A stretch of DNA of 64,000 bases from Hortaea werneckii (Eukaryota > Ascomycota > Dothideomycetes > Mycosphaerellales > Teratosphaeriaceae), in NCBI GenBank assembly GCA_037044905.1, contig JBAOKB010000162.1, positions 62,001 to 126,000 of the forward strand. The letters run 5' to 3'. Position numbers and translations under genes: made by a program. Under the pieces are notes generated by a model, which saw only the letters and a list, made by a program, of their open reading frames with translations, ran no database searches and was not told the origin of the DNA. Shown here piece after piece: positions 49,051 to 57,026 of the stretch. Numbering within the stretch: position 1 is the stretch's first letter; every line of letters begins with the position of its first letter.

Positions 49051-49239
49051 AGCGGCGCAATGCTAGCTCCTCGTATATAGTTCGCCTAGTACTAATAAGC
49101 TAGGTAGGTACTTTACGGCGCCCTAGCTTTATAATTATATATAGATAAATAGAGTTTTTGTTTTCTTAGTACCTAATATTTATATACGTCCCTTACTATA
49201 AGCCCTTGCCTCTTGCTTTTGTCCCTTATAATAGTTTCC

Positions 49240-50222
49240 TAGTTATAGGTCTAGTCTATTAGAATTACGTAATTTAGTCCTACGCGTTTATATAATCTTC
49301 TACTAACTACTAGCTTATATATTCGTCTAGCTAGCCTATCTACTTTACTAAATACTACTATTTTCCCTTACGTATTATAGAATCTAAAATCTTTTTAACC
49401 TCCTATTCGCTATTATTCTCTATAAGGGGCAACGGGTATATAGGCTTCTTGCTTACGCGAGGCTACTATAGTTCTAACAATAAAACATAGAATATATTAT
49501 AGATCTAGTAATTCGTTAGTAGGGCTAGGCGGTACGCCTACGCTCCTACTATATCTTAAATATAGAATAGGCCTACGAACCTTAGGGTTATCTTCCGTTT
49601 TTAGCCTAGTATATAGAGGTTTTTAATCGATAATAAGACCTTTTTACCTATCTAAAAGTCTTTTAGCTAGTAGTAGGTATTGTTAAGTTTTAGCTAGTAT
49701 ATAATAGTAGTATTCTAATTTTCGCGGAGTCGCTTATCTACTTCCTGTAGGCGTCTTATACTCTCTATAGTAGCTAGTACCCTCTTCTTATACGACTTGT
49801 CCCGAGTTAGTACCCTATAAATTTCCGGGTACTAGCTATATAATACGCTAAAGGGACTTATATATGTCGTATAATAAACGCTATTGTTTACTACAAATTC
49901 CGCTATTACTAAAAGTAAGGCCTATACTTCTTAATTTTCTAAATAATAAATCTATAGATACTATTCTAGTATCTAATTTATTCGTTCGGTCTAACCGTCT
50001 ATTTAGGGATAGAATGCCGTAGAGAGCTTACGTTTTACTTACGCTTTATATATAAACTCGCTCTAGTACTTACTTATAAAAACCGAGCCTCTATCTATTA
50101 GGATACCTATTATCTTAGAATATCGGTCTACGATAACTAAGATAGAGTCTACGATACTACCCTTCTATTTTGTTAGTAGTAAATTAGTAATAAAGTCTAT
50201 ACTAAGTTCTTACTAAGGCTAG
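49240..50222 (-). pseudogene. Old Ty3 element: integrase C-terminal half and chromodomain remnant
   Basis: On the minus strand a chromodomain remnant is readable at about 49,407-49,250 (EVKKILDS and YLVKW). Upstream, an integrase segment near 49,870 reads FVVNNSVYYTTYISPF, matching the Ty3 integrase core end. Many TAG/TAA codons show RIP damage. The coding sequence is split at 50222/57022 by the young element. Confidence 0.8.
50218..50222. repeat. Target-site duplication, left copy (GCTAG)
   Basis: GCTAG directly before the 5' LTR; the same 5 bp follow the 3' LTR at 57022-57026. This is the usual 5-bp Ty3 duplication. Confidence 0.9.
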
Positions 50223-50290
50223 TGTTACGAGCACGGTCACGAGACGGTCAGACCCGAAGCGATTGGCCAGTAGGGGCCAGAGGAGACAAG

Positions 50291-50302
50291 GGTCACGTGA
50301 CC
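50291..50302. promoter_or_regulatory. CACGTG palindrome in U3
   Basis: GGTCACGTGACC is a perfect 12-bp palindrome with an E-box core, a likely bHLH site. It recurs at 56688-56699 in the 3' LTR. Binding is inferred. Confidence 0.5.
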
Positions 50303-50447
50303 AGTATGCAAGTGAGCGCTGCCTTGGCAGGCGACTGACTGCATATATGCAAGTGGTCGACTGGTCGACGAGCGACCGAGCGATCACTGAGCGACTGATC
50401 GCTGAGCGACCAGGCGATCAGATGCATGAAGACACGAATCTCTTATG

Positions 50448-50454
50448 TATATAA
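50448..50454 (+). promoter_or_regulatory. TATA box of the LTR promoter
   Basis: TATATAA, 29-35 nt upstream of GTGTGTTCAACTC, a plausible transcription start. The 3' LTR copy is at 56845-56851. Confidence 0.6.
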
Positions 50455-50626
50455 CTAGGCACGTTTCTCATTAGGAGTTCGTGTGTTCAACTCATGTTGC
50501 AATCCGACTGTTAGGTAGAGACCCAACAGCCTTGTCACAATCAGTTATCCCACAACCCAGTTGTCTTGACACATCTGTTCCAAAGAGCTCTAAACCCGTG
50601 ACACTACTTCGTAGGGTCGCAACACT

Positions 50627-50634
50627 TTGAACAC
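50627..50634 (+). other. Candidate primer-binding site (self-priming type)
   Basis: The sequence after the 5' LTR does not begin with TGG, so no ordinary tRNA 3' end fits. TTGAACAC here is the exact complement of GTGTTCAA at 50483-50490, near the predicted 5' end of the transcript. This is the arrangement used by Tf1-type self-primed elements. Confidence 0.45.
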
Positions 50635-50663
50635 CCTCAAGGAACTTTGTACCTCAGACAACA

Positions 50664-52679
50664 ATGGCTCCATCCGAGAACCGAGACACCAGCGTTCAGC
50701 AGCGTACCCACGACAACAATATCAAAGTCGCCAGACCGGACTATTACTATGGCGATCGATCGAAGCTCGACGATTGGCTCAACCAAATGGCACTTTACTT
50801 TCGTTTCGAAAACATCACCCAGGATCCCAAGAAGACCTTACTTGCATCCTCTTACCTTAGGGGACAAGTCCAACAATGGATTCGACCTAGGTTGCACGAA
50901 GTCTTGCACCAGAACATCGACACCGAAGGAATCTTCAACAGCTGGGACAATTATGTCAAAGCCATTCGAAATATTTATGGGTTGAGTAACGAAAAACAAG
51001 TCGCCATCCGAGTTATCCAACACTTGAAACAGAAGACGTCTACTTCGCAATACACCGCCAAGTTCAGGGAGTATTCAGGCAAAACTGGGTGGGATGACCA
51101 AGCCTTACTCACTATGTATTACACTGGACTCAAGGACGACGTCAAGGATGAACTCATGCGCTCAGGTGCATCTCACGACACTCTCGAACTGATGATTCAG
51201 GATGCTATCGAAATTGACGATAGGCTCTACGAGAGGAAGATGGAAAAACGCCATAATGGACAGTATCGCGGACGATCTGGCTACAACTCTACCAGCTGGA
51301 CTGGAGGGTCTCGTCGCGATCCGGACGCCATGGAATTGGATATTATCCAGCGCAAGCCAAAAGGAAAAGGCATGCGAGGAGCCAAGGGAAAAGGGAAGTT
51401 CCAAGGGAACAACAACAGAGGAAAGAAACGAGAAGGACCGGAGTGCTACAACTGCCACAAGATAGGGCATTACGCACGAGACTGCCGCGGACGAAAGGTG
51501 CGACCGCAGGAGCAGCTCAACATGATGCTAGTGAAGGAACCCATCAACGAAGCAAACGATGGACGAGGCGCCTACGATGTATCAAAACTCGTTAAGGAAC
51601 CGAAGACGGAACCAGACCATAAGGCTATGCATTGGACGGGTTGTTACGACGACTACTGTAAAACCCATGACTCAGACAAGCTAGCAAGTGGTCACTATCC
51701 CAAGAAGCCACGTAAGGCTAGGATGGAATTTAACGCGATGGTACGAGGCCAGCCGCTACAGCAGATGAGAGACTTAGGAAATTCCCGGAGAGGAAGGTCT
51801 CCACCACCATTCAATTGGGAGGACGCAACTCTGCAAGAAAATACACCCCCCGAGCAGGAAGAAGAACTGCTGGGAGAAGAAGAATCTCCACCAAACAACG
51901 ATACCGAACCAGAACTAACGGGACCAAACCTGGAACAACTACAAATGATCGCCCAAACAGTCGCCACGACGGATAACGATTCATCTGAAGAAGAATATAC
52001 CGACGACGATGAACCCGACGACCTCGAACTATATCATTTCGAAGTCTCAGGAGCAGGACCAGCTCGGAGAATGATCCTCTTCATCGCGAACCAATTTGAA
52101 ACCGTATTCCCACAGATCCAAGGGAAACGACGACTGCACCCAATCGAATTCGACAACATGCTCAACCGAATTAGAGCAATGTTCTGGAATTACCGACTTG
52201 TCAACGTCGACTACGACGCCGCAGCACACGTGCAAGAACGACCACCAATTGGAAGTACATTCCAATCCGATGGAAGTTATGGCACACCCGATGGAATCCA
52301 TATTCCCAGAAGTGTTAGAGAACGAATCCAGATCGTTAAGGCACGACTACATGAATTACACCGAATCCAGGAAGCCTATCAAGAAGACCTCATATCGTTG
52401 GAGGCAATGCGGCACAAATTGACTGAGTCCACAAAACAATGGGAACTGAAGCCCATGGGACCACCAGTGCAACTACCAATATGGAGAAACATGATACTAG
52501 GGCACGTCAAAGCCACTGTCAAAGGACAAATCAAGGTATCAATGACACAAGGAAAGGTTATCCTAGGCCCACGACACGGACCCCTTGAATGGGAAGTCTG
52601 TCTCGAAGACGCCAACTCGCCAGGATACTATTCAAAAAACGAAGGATCCCTGCCGACAGGAGCAGTCGCCAGGAAGTAA
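50664..52679 (+). CDS. gag: Gag of the Ty3 element, with long C-terminal extension
   Basis: 671 aa from MAPSENRDTSVQQR. Capsid-type region: DDWLNQMALYFRFENITQDP, then SSYLRGQVQQWIRP and TMYYTGLKDDVKDEL. A basic Gly-rich stretch precedes one CCHC knuckle, CYNCHKIGHYARDC, near residue 261. After it come about 395 more residues: an acidic Glu/Asp segment, then a folded-looking part (MILFIANQFETVFPQIQGKR) and a helix with LHELHRIQEAYQED. Typical Ty3 gag ends soon after the knuckle. The last 91 nt overlap pol, which is in the -1 frame. The frame is intact. Confidence 0.92.
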   Translation: MAPSENRDTSVQQRTHDNNIKVARPDYYYGDRSKLDDWLNQMALYFRFENITQDPKKTLLASSYLRGQVQQWIRPRLHEVLHQNIDTEGIFNSWDNYVKAIRNIYGLSNEKQVAIRVIQHLKQKTSTSQYTAKFREYSGKTGWDDQALLTMYYTGLKDDVKDELMRSGASHDTLELMIQDAIEIDDRLYERKMEKRHNGQYRGRSGYNSTSWTGGSRRDPDAMELDIIQRKPKGKGMRGAKGKGKFQGNNNRGKKREGPECYNCHKIGHYARDCRGRKVRPQEQLNMMLVKEPINEANDGRGAYDVSKLVKEPKTEPDHKAMHWTGCYDDYCKTHDSDKLASGHYPKKPRKARMEFNAMVRGQPLQQMRDLGNSRRGRSPPPFNWEDATLQENTPPEQEEELLGEEESPPNNDTEPELTGPNLEQLQMIAQTVATTDNDSSEEEYTDDDEPDDLELYHFEVSGAGPARRMILFIANQFETVFPQIQGKRRLHPIEFDNMLNRIRAMFWNYRLVNVDYDAAAHVQERPPIGSTFQSDGSYGTPDGIHIPRSVRERIQIVKARLHELHRIQEAYQEDLISLEAMRHKLTESTKQWELKPMGPPVQLPIWRNMILGHVKATVKGQIKVSMTQGKVILGPRHGPLEWEVCLEDANSPGYYSKNEGSLPTGAVARK

Positions 52680-55600
52680 ACATTATCGAAGCTCCCACAG
52701 CATCAGCAGCACCGGTATTCCGTACCAAATGCATTGTCAATGGACATACGACACAAGCTATGATCGATTCCGGAGCCAGCGGAAACTTTATATCGACCAG
52801 CTTTGTCCAGCGAAACGGGATCGCCACCCGACGAAAGAAAGACGGCGGATACGAGTTGATGGTCGCAGATGGATCATCCCTATCCGAAGTGGACAGCGAA
52901 ACAATGCCGCTAGTCCTAGCTATCCAACAGCACCACGAGACTGTCAGCCTGGATATCGTTGACATGGCCAGTCACGATGTCGTGATGGGGACACCTTGGT
53001 TGGAAAAGCACAACCCTCTGATAGATTGGAGGAAAAGAGTACTCAAGTTTGAGCGATGCGGTTGCGCTACCGACATCCACCCTATACATCGACAGCGTGC
53101 GATGGTAGATGAGGAAAGACAGTTCTGCGAATTAGAACGTCAACCGATAACATACTCCGACAAAAACGGCAAGGAGATGGTCTCCACAGACACTGAGCCA
53201 GCCCAGCCAGGTCACGAGGTGAGAGATAAAAGGAGAACTAACGCACCTCCAGAGATCCCTGAAGAGTTTAAGAAATGGAAACCGCTCTTCCAGGAAGAGG
53301 AAGGATTAGCCGCCTTACCTAGACATCAACCATGGGATCACCGAATACAACTTCAGCCCGGCAAAGATCCACCATGGGGGCCACTATACAGGTTATCCGA
53401 AAAAGAGCTCGAAGAGCAACGACGATGGCTGAAAGAAAAGAGCGACAAGGGATGGATAGAGAAATCTCAATCGCCAGCCGCTTCACCAGCAATGTTCGTT
53501 CCAAAGAAAGGAGGAAAACTGCGAATGGTAATCGACTATCGACGACTCAATGAAGTCACGGTCAAGAACCGATATCCACTACCTAACATCGAAGAAATGC
53601 AAAATCGACTTACCGGAGCAAACTGGTATTCCAAGATTGATCTACGAGACGCATTCTACGCCGTACGAATGGCTAAGGGAGAAGAATGGAAAACAGCCTT
53701 CAGGACGCGCTATGGACTCTATCAATTTCGAGTCATGCCAATGGGACTTACGAACGCCCCAGCGACGTGTCAGCAACTCGTCAACGATGTGTTACGAGAC
53801 CTACTCGACATTACAACGATAGCCTATGTCGATGACATCTTAATCTTCACCCGCGGAAGCCGAGAACAACACACCAAAGACGTACAAGCAGTGCTAGAAC
53901 GACTTAGCACAGTGGACTTCAAGACCGCACCCGAGAAATGTGAATTCTACAAGAAGGAAATCGAATTCCTAGGATTCATCATCAATACTACTGGAATCAA
54001 GATGGACCCAAAGAAAGTACAATCCATCAAGGAATGGCCAACACCGAAGAACGTCACAGAAATCCAAGCCTTTCTGGGACTCGCGAACTACAACAGAAAG
54101 TTTGTTGAAGGATACTCCAAACTTGCAATCCCACTCACGAGTCTTACGAAGAAGGACACCAAGTTCGTATGGACGGAGAAACAACAGAAAGCATTCCAAC
54201 AACTCAAGAAAGCATGTATACAGTCACCAACACTCATGCTATTCGATACGAAGAAACCAGTACAAGTCGAAACCGACGCATCCGACTTAGCAATAGGTGC
54301 TTGCATCACTCAAGAACATGATGGCAAAAGACACCCAGTGGCGTATTACTCAAGGAAAATGACGCCAGCGGAACAGAACTACGAGATTTACGACAAAGAA
54401 CTGTTAGCGATTGTTGCAGCATTGCGACACTGGAGAGTTTACTGCGAAGGAGCCACAGGACTGACGATATACACCGACCACAAGAACCTTCAATACTTCA
54501 CAACCACCAAGGATCTATCGCGTCGACAGTGTAGATGGTCAGAGCTACTCGGACAATACAAGTTCGATATCCAGTATACACCAGGAAAAGACAATGGGCG
54601 CGCAGATGCGCTAAGCAGAAGAAGCGACTACATGGAAGGCAAGGAGCAGAACAAGAAAACATTGCTCAAAGTCAACAAGGACGGAAGCCTTACCACAGAT
54701 ACACAAGAGTTTAACAACATACTCCGAGTTCTACGAGATGAACAAGAAGAGTTCCCCATCGAACATGGGAAGTACCAGGTTCCACCAGCAAAGGAACACG
54801 AATGCATCAAAGACCACCATGATAGCCAAACAACAGGACACCCAGGAATAGCCAGAACAACAGATTTGATTAGACGAAACTTTACCTTCCCACAGATGCG
54901 GAAGAAGGTTGCCGACTACATCAAACAGTGCGACAGTTGCCAGAAGAATAAGGCATCACGACATGCGAAATATGGCAATCTCCAGTTCCGAGAACCCTCG
55001 GATACACCATGGAGAGAAGTCACAATGGACTTCATCACGAAGTTACCGGCATCCAAGGACCCCGCAACAGGAGTCGTCTACGATTCAATACTTGTCATGG
55101 TAGACACCTTGACCAAGTATGCACATTTCATACCGTGCAAGGAATCAATGGCAGCTATGGAACTCGCATACCTCGTACTGGACAGGCTAATCAGACATCA
55201 TGGAATTCCAGAAAGCTTCATCACAGACAGAGATAAGCTGTTCACATCGAATTTCTGGAAATCTCTTATGGGACAAATTGGAATCAAGCACAAGTTATCG
55301 ACAGCATTCCACCCAGAGACAGATGGTCAGACTGAAAGGACAAATCAGTCACTCGAAGCATATTTACGGCACTACGTCAATTACGCACAAAACAATTGGG
55401 TTTCATTGTTACCAATGGCGCAACTGGCGTTAAACAATAACGCATCAGAGACAACGAGAGAATCGCCATTTTTCCTTAATTATGGAAAAGCACCCAACAT
55501 GTTCATGGAACCGAGAACATCAATAAAAGCCGACAAAGCCATAATAATGGCAGAGGAATTGCAGAAGGCACACACCACAGCCCGAGATGCAATCCGACAT

Positions 55601-56098
55601 TCGCAACAGCGAATCCAGAAACAGAGATTCAAAGAATCAAAAACGGCACCTCAACTTAAGAAGGGGGATAAGGTATATCTTCTGACGAAGAACCTGAAAA
55701 CAAAGCGAAGAACGAAGAAACTGGATCACGTCAAAGTCGGACCATTTTTGATTGCCGAACAGAAGGGCACAGTCAGCTACCGACTCGAGCTTCCACCGGA
55801 CGCAAAGATCCATCCAGTGTTCCACATATCCTTGTTGGAACCCGCACACCCCAGCGCCACGCTGCAAACCACGTTCCACTACCAGGAGCAAGAAGACGAC
55901 GAGTATGAAGTCGAAAAGATCGTAGACTACGACAGGAATAGTCAGCGATACCTCATCAAGTGGAAAGGATACCCCAGCGACGAAAATACATGGGAACCAC
56001 TTACCAATCTTAATTGCCCGAAGTTGCTACACCAGTACCACCGGAGAAGGAAAGGGATTGATCCATATTCCCCAGGGTCTCCATCATCAGGGGAGTAA
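52589..56098 (+). CDS. pol: Pol of the Ty3 element (PR-RT-RNase H-IN-chromodomain)
   Basis: Open for 1,169 codons from 52589, but expressed by -1 frameshifting, probably at 52634-52640. Aspartic protease DSGASGNFIS near 52,764. Reverse transcriptase with YVDDILIF near 53,826. RNase H with ETDASDLAIGACI near 54,272. Integrase with the zinc-binding HHCC (HDSQTTGHPG, CDSCQKNK), then the catalytic Asp-Asp-Glu set in MDFITKLP (55,027), ITDRDKLFTSNFW (55,219) and FHPETDGQTERTN (~55,310). A C-terminal chromodomain (YEVEKIVDYD, YLIKWKGYPSDENTWEP) starts near 55,905. The end overlaps the antisense ORF by 89 nt. All catalytic residues are present. Confidence 0.95.
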   Translation: MGSLSRRRQLARILFKKRRIPADRSSRQEVNIIEAPTASAAPVFRTKCIVNGHTTQAMIDSGASGNFISTSFVQRNGIATRRKKDGGYELMVADGSSLSEVDSETMPLVLAIQQHHETVSLDIVDMASHDVVMGTPWLEKHNPLIDWRKRVLKFERCGCATDIHPIHRQRAMVDEERQFCELERQPITYSDKNGKEMVSTDTEPAQPGHEVRDKRRTNAPPEIPEEFKKWKPLFQEEEGLAALPRHQPWDHRIQLQPGKDPPWGPLYRLSEKELEEQRRWLKEKSDKGWIEKSQSPAASPAMFVPKKGGKLRMVIDYRRLNEVTVKNRYPLPNIEEMQNRLTGANWYSKIDLRDAFYAVRMAKGEEWKTAFRTRYGLYQFRVMPMGLTNAPATCQQLVNDVLRDLLDITTIAYVDDILIFTRGSREQHTKDVQAVLERLSTVDFKTAPEKCEFYKKEIEFLGFIINTTGIKMDPKKVQSIKEWPTPKNVTEIQAFLGLANYNRKFVEGYSKLAIPLTSLTKKDTKFVWTEKQQKAFQQLKKACIQSPTLMLFDTKKPVQVETDASDLAIGACITQEHDGKRHPVAYYSRKMTPAEQNYEIYDKELLAIVAALRHWRVYCEGATGLTIYTDHKNLQYFTTTKDLSRRQCRWSELLGQYKFDIQYTPGKDNGRADALSRRSDYMEGKEQNKKTLLKVNKDGSLTTDTQEFNNILRVLRDEQEEFPIEHGKYQVPPAKEHECIKDHHDSQTTGHPGIARTTDLIRRNFTFPQMRKKVADYIKQCDSCQKNKASRHAKYGNLQFREPSDTPWREVTMDFITKLPASKDPATGVVYDSILVMVDTLTKYAHFIPCKESMAAMELAYLVLDRLIRHHGIPESFITDRDKLFTSNFWKSLMGQIGIKHKLSTAFHPETDGQTERTNQSLEAYLRHYVNYAQNNWVSLLPMAQLALNNNASETTRESPFFLNYGKAPNMFMEPRTSIKADKAIIMAEELQKAHTTARDAIRHSQQRIQKQRFKESKTAPQLKKGDKVYLLTKNLKTKRRTKKLDHVKVGPFLIAEQKGTVSYRLELPPDAKIHPVFHISLLEPAHPSATLQTTFHYQEQEDDEYEVEKIVDYDRNSQRYLIKWKGYPSDENTWEPLTNLNCPKLLHQYHRRRKGIDPYSPGSPSSGE
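52634..52640 (+). other. -1 ribosomal frameshift site (A AAA AAC)
   Basis: The heptamer AAAAAAC lies in the gag/pol overlap with the zero-frame codons AAA AAC exactly in gag phase. After a -1 slip reading continues in pol frame. A small CCTG-CAGG hairpin starts a few nt downstream. Confidence 0.75.
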
Positions 56099-56522
56099 GG
56101 CCCACAGTAGCAGCCGCCGCAGGACAATTCTCTTCAGCCTCAAACGCGCCCTCTGCATCCATTTCCGACGCAAGGCATTCGGCTTTCCGAGCCGCCCGAC
56201 CTTCAGCTTGACGAAGGATCTTCTTGTTTCGCATTAACCGAGCCATCACGGTAGCCAACAACTCTTCATCCTCATCCACCTTGCGCTGGTACTCCTCCCG
56301 AGTTCGGTCTAAGGATTCCCAAGACATGTTGACGCATTTCTTGCCTTGACGGACGCATTCGGAACACCGAAGGTTGGTTGAGTTCGACATGATGATGCAA
56401 AGATGGTTGTGTGTAGAACAACGTTCACACGGGAAGAAGACAGGACGACCGTTCCTTTCAATTTCGGCAGCCAGACGCGAGCGTCTTTTCTTGGAAGAAG
56501 AAGTTTCTGGTTGCAGAGACAT
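56010..56522 (-). CDS. Antisense ORF: Zn(II)2Cys6-type cluster protein carried by the Ty3 element
   Basis: 170 aa on the opposite strand to gag-pol, from ATG 56522 (MSLQPETSSSKKRRSR) to the stop at 56010; its last 89 nt overlap the end of pol. Residues about 32-63 have cysteine spacing CX2CX6CX10CX2CX6C (CERC, C, CSEC, C), which fits the fungal Zn2Cys6 DNA-binding pattern CX2CX6CX5-12CX2CX6-8C. A basic KKRRSR precedes it. A charged helix follows (TREEYQRKVDEDEELLATVM and on), suitable for a coiled coil. The tail is Ala/Glu-rich. I recall similar cysteine-rich plus coiled-coil hypothetical proteins in repeat-rich ascomycete genomes. The start is 98 nt inside the 3' LTR, so an antisense promoter in or near that LTR would serve it. 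Function unknown; DNA binding is inferred. Confidence 0.7.
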   Translation of the reverse strand: MSLQPETSSSKKRRSRLAAEIERNGRPVFFPCERCSTHNHLCIIMSNSTNLRCSECVRQGKKCVNMSWESLDRTREEYQRKVDEDEELLATVMARLMRNKKILRQAEGRAARKAECLASEMDAEGAFEAEENCPAAAATVGLTPLMMETLGNMDQSLSFSGGTGVATSGN

Positions 56523-56606
56523 CGTAGGAAGAAAGACTGCTACAAACTGTTACAAAAGGAACGCGGGGGACAGCGACATCATAAGCTTCAGGGACGAAGC
56601 TAGGCT

Positions 56607-56619
56607 GAAAGGGGGATGG
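56607..56619 (+). other. Polypurine tract
   Basis: GAAAGGGGGATGG directly before the 3' LTR; primer site for plus-strand DNA synthesis. Confidence 0.75.
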
Positions 56620-57021
56620 TGTTACGAGCACGGTCACGAGACGGTCAGACCCGAAGCGATTGGCCAGTAGGGGCCAGAGGAGACAAGGGTCACGTGACCA
56701 GTATGCAAGTGAGCGCTGCCTTGGCAGGCGACTGACTGCATATATGCAAGTGGTCGACTGGTCGACGAGCGACCGAGCGATCACTGAGCGACTGATCGCT
56801 GAGCGACCAGGCGATCAGATGCATGAAGACACGAATCTCTTATGTATATAACTAGGCACGTTTCTCATTAGGAGTTCGTGTGTTCAACTCATGTTGCAAT
56901 CCGACTGTTAGGTAGAGACCCAACAGCCTTGTCACAATCAGTTATCCCACAACCCAGTTGTCTTGACACATCTGTTCCAAAGAGCTCTAAACCCGTGACA
57001 CTACTTCGTAGGGTCGCAACA
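56620..57021 (+). repeat. 3' LTR of copy 1
   Basis: 402 nt, read by eye as the same sequence as the 5' LTR, implying recent insertion. Ends at AACA, followed by GCTAG. Confidence 0.96.
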
Positions 57022-57026
57022 GCTAG
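57022..57026. repeat. Target-site duplication, right copy (GCTAG)
   Basis: Matches 50218-50222. Confidence 0.9.

Larger units (their letters stand above)
46440..50222. repeat. RIP-mutated AT-rich block, left part
   Basis: Composition changes abruptly near 46,440: CpA and TpG almost vanish and TpA dominates, with stretches such as CTAGATATCTCGTAGTATAA. This is the signature of C-to-T change at CpA in repeats. No intact gene survives. It contains the left end of an old Ty3 element from 47257, while 46,505-47,256 holds unidentified degenerate repeats. A 230-nt terminal repeat and antisense and pol remnants are listed separately. Confidence 0.85.
50223..50624 (+). repeat. 5' LTR of copy 1
   Basis: 402 nt, TGTTACGAGC to GGTCGCAACA (TG...CA ends). 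U3 features: ACGGTCA twice (50233-50239, 50244-50250), an ATTGG CCAAT-box core near 50262, the palindrome GGTCACGTGACC (50291-50302), GAGCGA four times (50370, 50378, 50389, 50404) and TATATAA (50448-50454). Confidence 0.96.
50223..57021 (+). mobile_element. Young full-length Ty3/gypsy chromovirus (6,799 nt), copy 1
   Basis: Complete LTR retrotransposon: 402-nt LTRs at 50223-50624 and 56620-57021 that read the same over their length, a 5-bp target duplication, gag and pol in -1 frame relation, a polypurine tract, and an extra antisense ORF. The pol order PR-RT-RNase H-IN-chromodomain places it in the chromovirus branch of Ty3. It has normal CpA/TpG content and no stop codons, so RIP has not touched it. 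It sits inside the old element, whose integrase it splits. Confidence 0.96.
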
